The notes: generated from the sequence alone by a model not told the origin. Shown: positions 41,260 through 48,849, counted from the first letter of the stretch. The stretch is 64,000 nucleotides of DNA from JASHUC01 sp963849095 (GCA_963849095.1 CAWKGA010000007.1:1-64000), one strand, 5' to 3'. Program-made: numbers and translations.

Positions 41260-42375
41260 CTAGGCGAGGAAACGTGAGATCTCGCGGCCGAAGCGCTCGA
41301 GGTCGATCAGGAACGAGTCGTGGCCTTCGAGGCAGTCGAGCGGCGCGAACGTTGTTTGCGCCCCGGCCTTGCTCAACGCCTCGGAGAGCGCGCGCTGCTC
41401 ATCCACCGGGAACAGCAGGTCGGATTCGACACCGATCACGAGCGCACGCTCCACGCGCGAACGGGCGAACACCTCCTCGATGGATGCGCCGTGCGCGGCC
41501 AGGTCGAATCGGTCCATCGCCCGCGAGATGTAGAGGTAGCAGTTGGGGTCGAACGCCCGGACGAAGCGCTGCGCATGGGCTTCGAGATAACTCTGGATCG
41601 CGAACTCCGGGCCGAAGGGCTCCGGCCCGCGCGATTCCGGCCCGGCTGGCTGGCGGCCGAAGCGCTGGCGCCACTCCGCCGCGGACCGGTACGTCATCAT
41701 CCCGAGCTTGCGCGCAATGCGCATGCCGGTTGCGGGCGGCCGCTCGTCGGTGTAGCTCCCTCCGCGCCAATCGGGATCGCGCAGAATCGCCTCGCGCTGG
41801 ATGGAGCGCAGAGCGATCGCGAAGGGCGACGCGGCCGCGGTCCCGGAGATGCTGACGGCGTTGCGCGTCGCGCCCGGGAACTGTGCGAGGAAGGCGAGCA
41901 CGACCATGCCCCCGAGTGAGGGGCCGATAGTGGTGTGGGCGCGCTCGATGCCGAGCGACCGCAGCACCTCGAAGCCTGCGCGGGCGATGTCCTCGACCGA
42001 CAGATCGGGGAAGCTCACTCGATAGGGGGCGCCGGTCGCGGGGTCGATCGAGGCGGGTCCGGTCGAGCCGAAGCAGCTGCCGAGCGAATTGATGCACACG
42101 ACGTGATACCGGTCGGTATCGATGGCGCAGCCGGGTCCGATCATGCCCTCCCACCACCCGTCGCTCGGGTCGGATGGCGACGCGGCGGCGTGAGCGGACG
42201 GCGAAAGGCCGGTGAAGAGCAGGATGACGTTGTCGCGCGCGGAGGAGAGCGTGCCCCAGGTCTCGTAAGCGATGCGCGCTCGATGCAGAGCGCCGCCGCG
42301 CCACATCGGAAAGGGATCGGGCAGCGCCGCGTGGCGGCGCGCGTCTCCGGCGCGCTCCCGTATCATGGCAATCAT
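41260..42375 (-). CDS. metX: MetX-family homoserine/serine O-acyltransferase
   Basis: A 371-residue alpha/beta hydrolase-fold acyltransferase of the MetX family, which activates homoserine (or serine) for methionine or cysteine synthesis. The nucleophile is Ser153 in GPSLGGM. Catalytic Asp and His lie in VIGVESDLLFPVDEQ and CLEGHDSFLID. The substrate loop reads INSLGSCFGSTGPAS, unlike the INxxGGCRGTTGP seen in acetyl-CoA-dependent homoserine enzymes, and resembles the Xanthomonas-type serine/homoserine O-succinyltransferases. Annotated here as metX with specificity uncertain. The start is near 42375, with a second in-frame ATG nine bases later. Confidence 0.8.
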   Translation of the reverse strand: MIAMIRERAGDARRHAALPDPFPMWRGGALHRARIAYETWGTLSSARDNVILLFTGLSPSAHAAASPSDPSDGWWEGMIGPGCAIDTDRYHVVCINSLGSCFGSTGPASIDPATGAPYRVSFPDLSVEDIARAGFEVLRSLGIERAHTTIGPSLGGMVVLAFLAQFPGATRNAVSISGTAAASPFAIALRSIQREAILRDPDWRGGSYTDERPPATGMRIARKLGMMTYRSAAEWRQRFGRQPAGPESRGPEPFGPEFAIQSYLEAHAQRFVRAFDPNCYLYISRAMDRFDLAAHGASIEEVFARSRVERALVIGVESDLLFPVDEQRALSEALSKAGAQTTFAPLDCLEGHDSFLIDLERFGREISRFLA

Positions 42376-42456
42376 TGCCTGTCTTTAAGCAGATCGCTCG
42401 CGCGGCGACAAAGAATGCCGGGACATGACGTGAGACCCGGCCGTTATGATACGGCT

Positions 42457-43290
42457 GTGATCAGGGTGCAGAAACTGCTCGCCGCCGCGGGGATCGGCTC
42501 GCGGCGCGCCGTCGAGCAATGGATCCGCGAAGGCCGCGTGACGATCGGAGGACGCCCGGCACAGCTGGGCGACCGGGCCGCGCCGGGTGACGATGTGCGG
42601 CTCGACGGCCGTCGGCTGCAGCTCGAGCCGGCATCTCGAGCGGCACACGAGCTGCTCGTCTATCACAAGCCGGTCGGCGAGGTGGCGACTCGCAGCGACC
42701 CCGGGGGGCGGCCCACCGTGTTCGATCGGCTACCGCCGCCGCTCGGCGGCCGATGGGTCGTCGTCGGCCGGCTCGACGTGACCACTTCGGGCTTGCTGCT
42801 CTTCACCACCGACGGCGAGCTGGCCCACCGGCTCATGCATCCGTCGGCCGAGGTCGAGCGGGAGTATCTGGTGCGTCTCCGCGGCACGCCCGGCGATGCG
42901 GCGATCCGCGCGCTCGCGCGGGGCGTCGAGCTCGACGACGGTCCCGCGCGCTTCGACCGCATCGTTCGGGTTCACGACGGTGACGGAGGGGCGCGCGACA
43001 GCGGCCGGGAGGACGCAGGCGGCGGTCACAGCTGGTTTCGGGTCGTGCTCCGCGAGGGGCGCAACCGCGAGGTGCGGCGCATGTGGGCCGCCGTCGGCTG
43101 CGAGGTGAGCCGGCTCGTGCGCATTCGCTACGGCCCCTTCGAGCTGCCGAGGGGGTCGCGGCCCGGCTCGTGGCGCCGAGCGGCACCGGCAGAGCTCGAG
43201 CAGCTTGCCGGAGCACTGACGGCGCCGTCGAGGGTTGCCGGAGGTCCGCGGCCCGCCAGGAAGGCGCTACACCCGCGTGAGCCGCATTGA
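42457..43290 (+). CDS. pseudouridine synthase, RsuA/RluB/E/F family
   Basis: The 277-residue protein starts (GTG at 42457) at an S4 RNA-binding domain: IRVQKLLAAAGIGSRRAVEQWIREGRVTIGG, then a pseudouridine synthase domain with VVVGRLDVTTSGLLLFTTDGELAHRLMHP, whose RLD carries the catalytic Asp, EREYLVRLRG and GRNREVRRMWAAVG. Such enzymes modify 23S or 16S rRNA; RluB is the likeliest. An in-frame ATG at 42415 would add 14 residues of no similarity. Its stop codon overlaps the promoter of the tRNA-tuf operon. Confidence 0.85.
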   Translation: MIRVQKLLAAAGIGSRRAVEQWIREGRVTIGGRPAQLGDRAAPGDDVRLDGRRLQLEPASRAAHELLVYHKPVGEVATRSDPGGRPTVFDRLPPPLGGRWVVVGRLDVTTSGLLLFTTDGELAHRLMHPSAEVEREYLVRLRGTPGDAAIRALARGVELDDGPARFDRIVRVHDGDGGARDSGREDAGGGHSWFRVVLREGRNREVRRMWAAVGCEVSRLVRIRYGPFELPRGSRPGSWRRAAPAELEQLAGALTAPSRVAGGPRPARKALHPREPH

Positions 43291-43315
43291 CACCCCCCTC
43301 GGCGGAAATCAGAAT
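43287..43315 (+). promoter_or_regulatory. sigma70 promoter of the tRNA-tuf operon
   Basis: TTGACA (43287-43292) and CAGAAT (43310-43315) are 17 bases apart, overlapping the rluB-type gene end. The region just after the -10 (ACGCGGCTCG) is GC-rich, a discriminator type linked to stringent control of tRNA operons. The first tRNA begins 18 bases after the -10. Confidence 0.75.
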
Positions 43316-43333
43316 ACGCGGCTCGTTTTCGCG

Positions 43334-43419
43334 GGAGGGGTACCCAAGCGGCCAACGGGAGCAGACTGTAAATCTGCCGGCTTATGCCTTCGTAGGTTCG
43401 AATCCTACCCCCTCCACCA
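43334..43419 (+). tRNA. tRNA-Tyr(GTA)
   Basis: An 86-base class II tRNA with acceptor stem GGAGGGG/CCCCTCC, a long variable arm, T arm TAGGTTCGAATCCTA and encoded CCA end. The anticodon loop contains CTGTAAA, anticodon GTA. Confidence 0.95.
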
Positions 43420-43566
43420 CTGGGGGAGGGTGGGCGGACCCTCGAAACTCGAGCGGCGCTGCTCCTCGGCGGCTGCGCTGCTCGAGCTTCGTGATCGGTG
43501 TCGAGCCCCGGATCCTGCGATAGACGTGTGCGAATGGGCACGGAGCCCCAAGTGTGGACGCCATCG

Positions 43567-43640
<74 letters not shown>

Positions 43641-43648
43641 GCGAGTGT

Positions 43649-43724
<76 letters not shown>

Positions 43725-43870
43725 ACGAGCCGCGGAGGCGGCGGAGCGGACTCGGGCGGCGGGCGGAATGGGAGAGCGGGGTGGCCGCGAGCGCGCTGAG
43801 CCCCGGCGCGGCGGAGCAGGCGCAGTGGGCGGGCGAGCAGCGGACCGAAGTCGGGCTGCCTTGAGTTATA

Positions 43871-43931
43871 TGTACGGGGTCGCGCGCAGCGCGATCCCCG
43901 AGAGGAGTTGGCCGCGAGGCCATGAAAATAC
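43871..43931 (+). repeat. hairpin intergenic repeat, copy B (tuf1 leader)
   Basis: Hairpin 1 is GGGGTCGCGC-GCA-GCGCGATCCCC (43876-43899, one bulged T) and hairpin 2 is TGGCC-GCGA-GGCCA (43909-43922) with a GNRA tetraloop. The tail ATGAAAATAC abuts the tuf start codon directly. From GGGTCG onward the sequence is the same as copy E before tuf2, so it belongs to the tuf conversion tract. Confidence 0.85.
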
Positions 43932-43951
43932 ATGAGCAAAGCGAAATTTGA
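43922..43951 (+). other. nine-codon upstream frame overlapping the tuf1 start
   Basis: ATG AAA ATA CAT GAG CAA AGC GAA ATT TGA begins inside hairpin 2 of copy B, 10 bases before the tuf AUG and in another frame. It would encode MKIHEQSEI. The GAGG before it is only two bases from this ATG, so its own initiation is doubtful, while the same GAGG is 12 bases from the tuf AUG. The same frame exists in front of tuf2. Confidence 0.35.
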
Positions 43952-45122
43952 ACGGACCAAGCCGCACGTAAACGTGGGGACGATTGGGCACATTGACCAC
44001 GGCAAGACGACGCTGACGGCGGCGCTGACGAAGGTGATGGCCGAGACGCACGGTGGGACGTTCATGGCGTACGACCAGATTGACAAGGCGCCGGAGGAGA
44101 AGGCGCGGGGGATCACGATTTCCACGGCGCACGTGGAGTACCAGAGCGCGGCGCGGCACTACGCGCACGTGGACTGTCCCGGGCATGCTGACTACGTGAA
44201 GAACATGATCACGGGGGCGGCGCAGATGGACGGGGCGATATTGGTGGTATCGGCGGCGGATGGGCCGATGCCGCAGACGCGCGAGCACATTTTGCTGGCG
44301 CGGCAGGTGGGCGTGCCGTACATCGTGGTGTACATGAACAAGGCGGACATGGTGGACGATGCGGAGCTGCTGCAGCTGGTGGAGATGGAGGTGCGGGACC
44401 TGCTGACGCAGTACCAGTTTCCCGGGGAGAAGACCCCGATCATCGTGGGCTCGGCGCTGAAGGCGCTGGAGGGGGAGGGGACGGAGATTGGGGTGAAGTC
44501 GGTGCTGAAGCTGGTGGAGGAGATGGACCGGTACATGCCGGTGCCGAAGCGGGAGGTCGAGAAGGCGTTTTTGATGCCGGTGGAGGATGTGTTCTCGATC
44601 AGCGGTCGTGGGACGGTGGTGACGGGGCGAATTGATCGAGGGATGGTGAAGGTGAACGATGAGGTGGAGATCGTGGGCTTGAGGCCGACGGTGAAGACGA
44701 TCTGCACGGGGGTGGAGATGTTTCGCAAGCTCCTGGATGAGGGGCGAGCGGGGGATAACGTTGGGGTGTTGCTGAGGGGGACGAAGCGGGAGGAGGTGGA
44801 GCGCGGGCAGGTGTTGGCCAAGCCCGGGAGCATCACCCCGCACACGCAGTTTGAGTGTGAGGTGTACGTGCTGACGAAGGAGGAGGGGGGTCGGCACACG
44901 CCGTTTTTCAAGGGGTACCGGCCGCAGTTTTACTTTCGCACCACGGATGTGACGGGGACGATTGAGCTGCCCGGTGGAGCGGAGATGGTGATGCCGGGGG
45001 ACAACATCAAGATGACGGTGGAGCTGATCAGCCCCATCGCGATGGAGGAAGGGGTGAGGTTTGCGATCCGGGAGGGCGGCAAGACCGTCGGCTCGGGAGT
45101 GGTCTCCAAGGTGCTGAAGTAG
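43932..45122 (+). CDS. tuf: elongation factor Tu, copy 1
   Basis: A 396-residue EF-Tu, which delivers aminoacyl-tRNA to the ribosome. GTPase motifs: GHIDHGKTT (G1), GITIS (effector loop), DCPGHADY (G3), NKADM (G4; Ala where E. coli has Cys) and SALKAL (G5), followed by two beta-barrel domains ending GSGVVSKVLK. It differs from copy 2 only at residue 202 (Met here, Val there). Codon use is unlike that of the neighbours, with many G-ending codons (GGG, ACG, GTG) and ATT. No typical Shine-Dalgarno site lies at the usual distance. It is co-transcribed with tRNA genes on both sides. Confidence 0.97.
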   Translation: MSKAKFERTKPHVNVGTIGHIDHGKTTLTAALTKVMAETHGGTFMAYDQIDKAPEEKARGITISTAHVEYQSAARHYAHVDCPGHADYVKNMITGAAQMDGAILVVSAADGPMPQTREHILLARQVGVPYIVVYMNKADMVDDAELLQLVEMEVRDLLTQYQFPGEKTPIIVGSALKALEGEGTEIGVKSVLKLVEEMDRYMPVPKREVEKAFLMPVEDVFSISGRGTVVTGRIDRGMVKVNDEVEIVGLRPTVKTICTGVEMFRKLLDEGRAGDNVGVLLRGTKREEVERGQVLAKPGSITPHTQFECEVYVLTKEEGGRHTPFFKGYRPQFYFRTTDVTGTIELPGGAEMVMPGDNIKMTVELISPIAMEEGVRFAIREGGKTVGSGVVSKVLK

Positions 45123-45135
45123 CGTTTCGATCAAC

Positions 45136-45211
45136 AGGCCAGTAGCTCAATTGGCAGAGCGGCGGTCTCCAAAACCGCAGGTTGGGGGTTCGATTCCCTC
45201 CTGGCCTGCCA
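45136..45211 (+). tRNA. tRNA-Trp(CCA)
   Basis: The acceptor stem is AGGCCAG/CTGGCCT, the D arm is AGCTCAATTGGCAGAGC and the T arm is TGGGGGTTCGATTCCCTC, with an encoded CCA end. The anticodon loop CTCCAAA gives CCA. It lies between tuf1 and secE as in most gammaproteobacteria. Confidence 0.95.
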
Positions 45212-45221
45212 TCGGGTTGCA

Positions 45222-45605
45222 GTGAACGACGAACAGAAATCCCAAGCGACCGGCGTGTCGGACAAGGTCAAGCTCGGCGCCGCGATCATTCTCGTGATCG
45301 CAGGCCTCGCGGCTTACTACGCGCTCGGCAACGCGGAGGCGGCCTGGCTGCGCTGGGTGGCGGTGGTCGCCGGAGTCGCGCTCGCCGTCGCGGTGATGAT
45401 TCCGTCGCAGTACGGGCGCGATCTGCGACAGTTCTGGACGGAAGCTCGAGGGGAGCTGCGCAAGGTCGTCTGGTCGACCCGCCGCGAGACGGGCATGACC
45501 ACGCTCGTGGTCTTCGGCTTCGTCGTGATCGCGGGATTGTTTTTCTGGGTCGTGGATTTTGTGCTCGCCTGGGCGACACGCCACTTGACCGGTCAAGGAG
45601 GTTGA
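45222..45605 (+). CDS. secE: preprotein translocase subunit SecE
   Basis: A 127-residue SecE of the three-helix proteobacterial type. Two hydrophobic helices come first (LGAAIILVIAGLAAYYAL and WVAVVAGVALAVAVMI). The conserved cytoplasmic amphipathic segment WTEARGELRKVVWSTRRETG precedes the essential third helix (TLVVFGFVVIAGLFFWVVDFV). It begins with GTG at 45222, 10 bases after tRNA-Trp. SecE clamps SecY in the translocon. nusG follows 2 bases later. Confidence 0.93.
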   Translation: MNDEQKSQATGVSDKVKLGAAIILVIAGLAAYYALGNAEAAWLRWVAVVAGVALAVAVMIPSQYGRDLRQFWTEARGELRKVVWSTRRETGMTTLVVFGFVVIAGLFFWVVDFVLAWATRHLTGQGG

Positions 45606-45607
45606 GC

Positions 45608-46141
45608 ATGGCGTTGCGCTGGTACGTGGTACACGCGTACTCGAATTTTGAGCACCGGGTCGCCGAGGCCTTGAAGGAGCGCATCAGGCGCCAGGGACTC
45701 GAGCCGAAGTTCGGCGAGATCCTCGTGCCGACCGAGGAGGTCGTGGAGATGCGCGACGGCCAGAAGCGCAAGAGCGAGCGCAAGTTCTATCCCGGCTACG
45801 TGCTGGTGCAGATGGAGATGGACGAGGAGACCTGGCACCTCGTGCGCGACGTGCCGAAGGTCCTGGGGTTCATCGGCGGCACCTCGGACAGGCCCGCACC
45901 GATCACCGACAAGGAGGCGATGCAGATCCTGCGCCGCGTCGAGGAAGGTGTGGACAAGCCGCGGCCGAAGGTGCTGTTCGAGCCCGGCGAGGTGGTGCGC
46001 GTCATCGAGGGCCCGTTCAACGACTTCAACGGCGTCGTCGAGAACGTGAACTACGAGAAGAACCGGCTGCAGGTGGCCGTGCAGATTCTCGGGCGCTCGA
46101 CGCCCGTGGAGCTCGACTTCTCGCAGGTGGAGAAGGCTTAA
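45608..46141 (+). CDS. nusG: transcription elongation/termination factor NusG
   Basis: The 177-residue protein has the NGN domain (LRWYVVHAYSNFEHRVAEAL, RKFYPGYVLVQMEMDEETWHLVR, PKVLGFIGG) and a C-terminal KOW domain (FEPGEVVRVIEGPFNDFNGVVENVN). NusG binds RNA polymerase, suppresses pausing, and couples to Rho or S10. The AAGGAGGTTGAGC before the start is a strong ribosome-binding site and overlaps the secE end. Confidence 0.95.
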   Translation: MALRWYVVHAYSNFEHRVAEALKERIRRQGLEPKFGEILVPTEEVVEMRDGQKRKSERKFYPGYVLVQMEMDEETWHLVRDVPKVLGFIGGTSDRPAPITDKEAMQILRRVEEGVDKPRPKVLFEPGEVVRVIEGPFNDFNGVVENVNYEKNRLQVAVQILGRSTPVELDFSQVEKA

Positions 46142-46159
46142 GTTCAGTGCCAGGAGGCG

Positions 46160-46191
46160 CGCGCCTCTGAAGGCGCGACGCGAGATTTTTT
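46160..46191 (+). terminator. possible intrinsic terminator/attenuator between nusG and rplK
   Basis: CGCGCCT-CTGA-AGGCGCG forms a 7-base-pair stem (46160-46177), followed after ten bases by TTTTTT. The gap between stem and T run is longer than in a standard terminator, so partial termination or pausing is more likely than a full stop. Confidence 0.4.
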
Positions 46192-46234
46192 GATCGGGGA
46201 GCCTCACGGCGCTAGCACCCGAGGAGAGAGTTAG

Positions 46235-46666
46235 ATGGCTAAGAAAGTTCAAGGTTACGTCAAGCTGCAGGTGCCGGCGGGCTCTGCGAATCCCTCCCCG
46301 CCCATCGGCCCGGCACTGGGCCAGCAGGGCGTGAACATCATGGAGTTCTGCAAGCAGTTCAACGCGCAGACGCAGAAGCTCGAGAAGGGCCTGCCGATTC
46401 CGGTCGTCATCACGGTGTACACGGATCGCAGCTTCACCTTCGTGATGAAGACGCCGCCCGCCTCCGTGCTCATCCGCAAGGCGATCGGCATCGAGAAGGG
46501 GAGCGGTGCGCCGAACACCAACAAGGTGGGGAAGATCACGCGCAAGCAGCTCGAGGAGATCGCGAAAATGAAGCAGCCGGACCTCACGGCGGCCGATCTC
46601 GATGCCGCGGTCCGCACCATCGCGGGCAGTGCGCGCAGCATGGGCGTCGACGTGGAAGGGGTCTGA
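46235..46666 (+). CDS. rplK: 50S ribosomal protein L11
   Basis: The 143-residue L11 begins AKKVQGYVKLQVPAGSANPSPPIGPALGQQGVNIMEFCKQFNAQT, the highly conserved N-terminal domain that contacts the GTPase centre and RelA-related signalling. The C-terminal RNA-binding domain is GSGAPNTNKVGKITRKQLEEIA...MGVDVEG. GAGGAGAGAG precedes the ATG. It is followed by rplA after 3 bases. Confidence 0.96.
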   Translation: MAKKVQGYVKLQVPAGSANPSPPIGPALGQQGVNIMEFCKQFNAQTQKLEKGLPIPVVITVYTDRSFTFVMKTPPASVLIRKAIGIEKGSGAPNTNKVGKITRKQLEEIAKMKQPDLTAADLDAAVRTIAGSARSMGVDVEGV

Positions 46667-46669
46667 GCC

Positions 46670-47365
46670 ATGCCTCACGTAGCCAAGCGAGTGCAGGTCT
46701 GGGCGTCGAAGCTGCAGCCCGGCAAGCAGTATGCCGTCGATGAGGCGCTCCAGCTCGTCAAGGAGTTCGCCAAGGCCAAGTTCGACGAGTCGGTCGACGC
46801 CGCCGTGAATTTAGGGATAGACGCGAGCAAGTCCGACCAGCAGGTGCGCGGCTCGACGCTGATGCCGCACGGCACCGGCAAGTCGGTACGCGTCGCCGTG
46901 TTCACCAGCGGCAAGAACCAGGATGCGGCCAGGGCGGCAGGCGCCGATATCGTCGGCCTGGAGGACCTCGCCGCGAAGGTCAAGGCCGGCGAGATCAACT
47001 TCGACGTTGTGGTCGCGAGTCCCGATGCCATGCGCGTCGTCGGCCAGCTGGGGCAGATCCTCGGTCCGCGGGGGCTCATGCCGAACCCCAAGGTCGGAAC
47101 GGTGACGCCCGATGTGGCCGGAGCCGTGCGAAACGCCAAGGCGGGACAGGTGCGCTACCGCGTGGACAAGGCAGGGATCGTTCACTGCAGCATCGGCAAG
47201 GCGAGCTTCGAGGTCGGGGCGCTCAAGGACAACCTGATGGCGCTCGTCGCGGATCTCCAGAAGGCGAAGCCCGCGGCCGCCAAGGGCCAGTACTTAAAGC
47301 GCGTCTCGGTGTCCTCGACCATGGGACCGGGCGTGACGATCGACACTTCGAGCCTGAGCGCCTGA
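46670..47365 (+). CDS. rplA: 50S ribosomal protein L1
   Basis: The 231-residue L1 has the two-domain pattern: AKFDESVDAAVNLGIDASKSDQQVRGSTLMPHGTGK at the start, the middle domain GADIVGLEDLAAKVKAGEINFDVVVASPDAMRVVGQLGQILGPRGLMPNPKVGTVT, and a C-terminal KRVSVSSTMGPGVTID. L1 forms the mobile L1 stalk and represses the L11 operon by binding its mRNA in E. coli. Confidence 0.96.
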   Translation: MPHVAKRVQVWASKLQPGKQYAVDEALQLVKEFAKAKFDESVDAAVNLGIDASKSDQQVRGSTLMPHGTGKSVRVAVFTSGKNQDAARAAGADIVGLEDLAAKVKAGEINFDVVVASPDAMRVVGQLGQILGPRGLMPNPKVGTVTPDVAGAVRNAKAGQVRYRVDKAGIVHCSIGKASFEVGALKDNLMALVADLQKAKPAAAKGQYLKRVSVSSTMGPGVTIDTSSLSA

Positions 47366-47387
47366 GGCGCCGGGGTTCTTAGCTAAA

Positions 47388-47446
47388 TGTACGGGGTCGC
47401 CCCTCTTGGGGCGACCCCGAGGATAGTTGGGCGCAAGCCCATGACA
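47388..47446 (+). repeat. hairpin intergenic repeat, copy C (before the L10 leader)
   Basis: Hairpin 1 is a perfect 11-base-pair stem GGGGTCGCCCC-TCTT-GGGGCGACCCC (47393-47418). Hairpin 2 is TGGGC-GCAA-GCCCA (47428-47441) with a GNRA tetraloop, followed by TGACA. It lies 23 bases after the rplA stop codon and begins with TGTAC like copies B and D. No hairpin 0 is visible. Confidence 0.85.
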
Positions 47447-47451
47447 CTTTG

Positions 47452-47681
47452 CGGGCCGGTGGCTTAAGCACCGGCACATCGAAGACCGCAGGCGAGGCAA
47501 GCGCGCGGCAGGGCCTTCAAGCCCGGCCCCGCGCTCGGCCTCTCAATGACCGCCTGCGCAGATGGTGAGCCGCTTACGGCCTGAATAGGGGATTCCCTTG
47601 AGGTCCGTGAAGGTCGCCGTCGTAAGGTGGAGCCCGCGCCAGCGCGGGCTCCGTTGTGATCTTCAGGACTGGAGAGACTTG
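47452..47681 (+). promoter_or_regulatory. L10 operon leader
   Basis: The rplJ leader is 230 bases. It contains GACCGCAGGCG paired at distance with CGCCTGCGCAGATGGTGAGCC, the arrangement of the L10-(L7/L12)4 binding leader in gammaproteobacteria, through which L10 represses its own translation. Near the end a stem GGAGCCCGCG-CCAG-CGCGGGCTCC (47629-47652) precedes the rplJ site GGAGAGACTTG. Recognition is from the remembered L10-leader layout, not from a covariance search. Confidence 0.6.
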
Positions 47682-48218
47682 ATGCCCCTCAAACTTGAAG
47701 ACAAGCAGGCGCTCGTGGCGGAGGTGACCGCGGTGGCGGCGAAAGCCCAATCGGTCGTCGCCGCCCAGTACCGCGGCCTCACGGTCGCGCAGATGACGGA
47801 GCTGCGTGCCAAGGCGCGCTCGCAAGGTGTGTACATGCGTGTCGTCAAGAACACGCTGGCGCGCCGCGCGATCGCGGGCACGTCGTTCGAGCCCATTGGT
47901 CCCGCTCTGAAGGGTCCTCTGGTGCTCGCATTCTCGAAGGACGATCCGGGCGCGGCGGCGCGCGTGGTGAGGGACTTCGGGAAGGCGAACGATAAGCTCG
48001 TCGCCACCCTCGTCTCGCTCGGCGGCGAAGTGCTGCCGGGCAAGGACCTCGAGAAGGTGGCGAGTCTGCCGACCCGCTTGCAGGCTCTCGCCATGCTCCT
48101 CGGCGTCCTCAAGGCGCCCATCGAGAAGCTGGTGCGCACGCTCGCCGAACCGCAAGCCAAGCTCGCGCGGACGCTCGCGGCGGTCCGTGAGCAGAAGCAG
48201 GCCGCCGGTGCCGCTTAA
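47682..48218 (+). CDS. rplJ: 50S ribosomal protein L10
   Basis: The chosen ATG at 47682 has GGAGAG in front and gives 178 residues; the upstream open frame is leader. It shows LEDKQALVAEVTAVAAKAQSVVAAQYRGLTVAQMTELRAKAR, MRVVKNTLARRAI and GPLVLAFSKDDPGAAARVVRDF, all L10 features, and a C-terminal helix that anchors L7/L12 dimers. Confidence 0.95.
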   Translation: MPLKLEDKQALVAEVTAVAAKAQSVVAAQYRGLTVAQMTELRAKARSQGVYMRVVKNTLARRAIAGTSFEPIGPALKGPLVLAFSKDDPGAAARVVRDFGKANDKLVATLVSLGGEVLPGKDLEKVASLPTRLQALAMLLGVLKAPIEKLVRTLAEPQAKLARTLAAVREQKQAAGAA

Positions 48219-48259
48219 TACCCCCTAATTGTCTTGATACCCGATTCAGGAGACCCCAA

Positions 48260-48649
48260 ATGGCTGTCAATAGAGACGAAATCCTCGATGCAATTTCCAA
48301 GATGAGCGTCATGGAGGTCGTCGAGCTCATCTCCGACATGGAGAAGAAGTTCGGCGTTACCGCCGCCGCCCCCGTCGCCGTTGCCGCGGCACCGGGCGCG
48401 GCTGCCGGAGCCGCGGCCCCCGCCGTGGAGGAGAAGACCGAGTTCACCGTCATGCTGAAGGAGTACCCGGCGGAGAAGAAGGTGAGCGTGATCAAGGTGA
48501 TCCGCGAGCTGACGGGCCTTGGCCTCAAGGAGGCGAAGGACCTCGTGGAGGGTGCCCCCTCGACCGTCAAGGAGTCCGTCGCCAAGGCGGATTCGGAGGC
48601 GATGAAGAAGAAGCTCGAGGACGTGGGCGCGAAGGTGGAGATCAAGTAA
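48260..48649 (+). CDS. rplL: 50S ribosomal protein L7/L12
   Basis: A 129-residue L7/L12. The N-terminal dimer domain (DEILDAISKMSVMEVVELISDMEKKFGV) leads through an Ala/Pro/Gly hinge (AAAPVAVAAAPGAAAGAAAP) to the globular domain EEKTEFTVMLKEYPAEKKVSVIKVIRELTGLGLKEAKDLVEGAP, which recruits translation factors. It follows rplJ after 41 bases. Confidence 0.97.
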   Translation: MAVNRDEILDAISKMSVMEVVELISDMEKKFGVTAAAPVAVAAAPGAAAGAAAPAVEEKTEFTVMLKEYPAEKKVSVIKVIRELTGLGLKEAKDLVEGAPSTVKESVAKADSEAMKKKLEDVGAKVEIK

Positions 48650-48709
48650 GTATTTTCATGGGCTGCGCCCAACCATTCACGGGGTTCGCCACAGCGCGAA
48701 CCCCGTACA
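48650..48709 (-). repeat. hairpin intergenic repeat, copy D (inverted, between rplL and rpoB)
   Basis: Only this copy runs opposite to the adjacent downstream gene. Hairpin 1 is GGGGTTCGC...GCGAACCCC (48681-48704) and hairpin 2 is TGGGC-TGC-GCCCA on the plus strand (48659-48671). On the minus strand it begins TGTACGGGG and ends ATGAAAATAC, exactly like copy B. The extra T-A pair in its stem is compensated on both sides. Confidence 0.85.
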
Positions 48710-48722
48710 AATGGAATAAAAA

Positions 48723-48759
48723 GGGGTAGAATGGGGGGTATTCCCCAATTTACCCCATT
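48723..48759 (+). promoter_or_regulatory. rpoB promoter-like region with overlapping dyad
   Basis: GGGGTAGAATGGGG contains a TAGAAT -10-like hexamer (48727-48732); the -35 region is poor. AATGGGG (48730-48736) pairs with CCCCATT (48753-48759), and GGGGTA with TACCCC, so a hairpin could form just after the putative start. It could be an internal promoter, an RNase site or an attenuator for rpoBC. Confidence 0.4.
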
Positions 48760-48849
48760 CGCATCGTGCGCTTGGCGCGCGGCGACCTGGCAGCTGTAGC
48801 TCGCCGGGCCGTCCGCGTGTCGCGCGCTTTTCCGTTTCGAGGTGACCCG

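Noticed and set aside
43866..45134. A complete 422-codon antisense frame across tuf1 (and the same across tuf2)
   Set aside because: It results from the G-ending codon bias of tuf, which avoids antisense stop codons. The product is a His/Arg/Leu-rich low-complexity protein with no recognisable domain.
47629..47652. The strong hairpin before rplJ taken as a terminator
   Set aside because: No T run follows and it lies 29 bases before the rplJ start within the L10 leader, where a structural or regulatory role is likelier.
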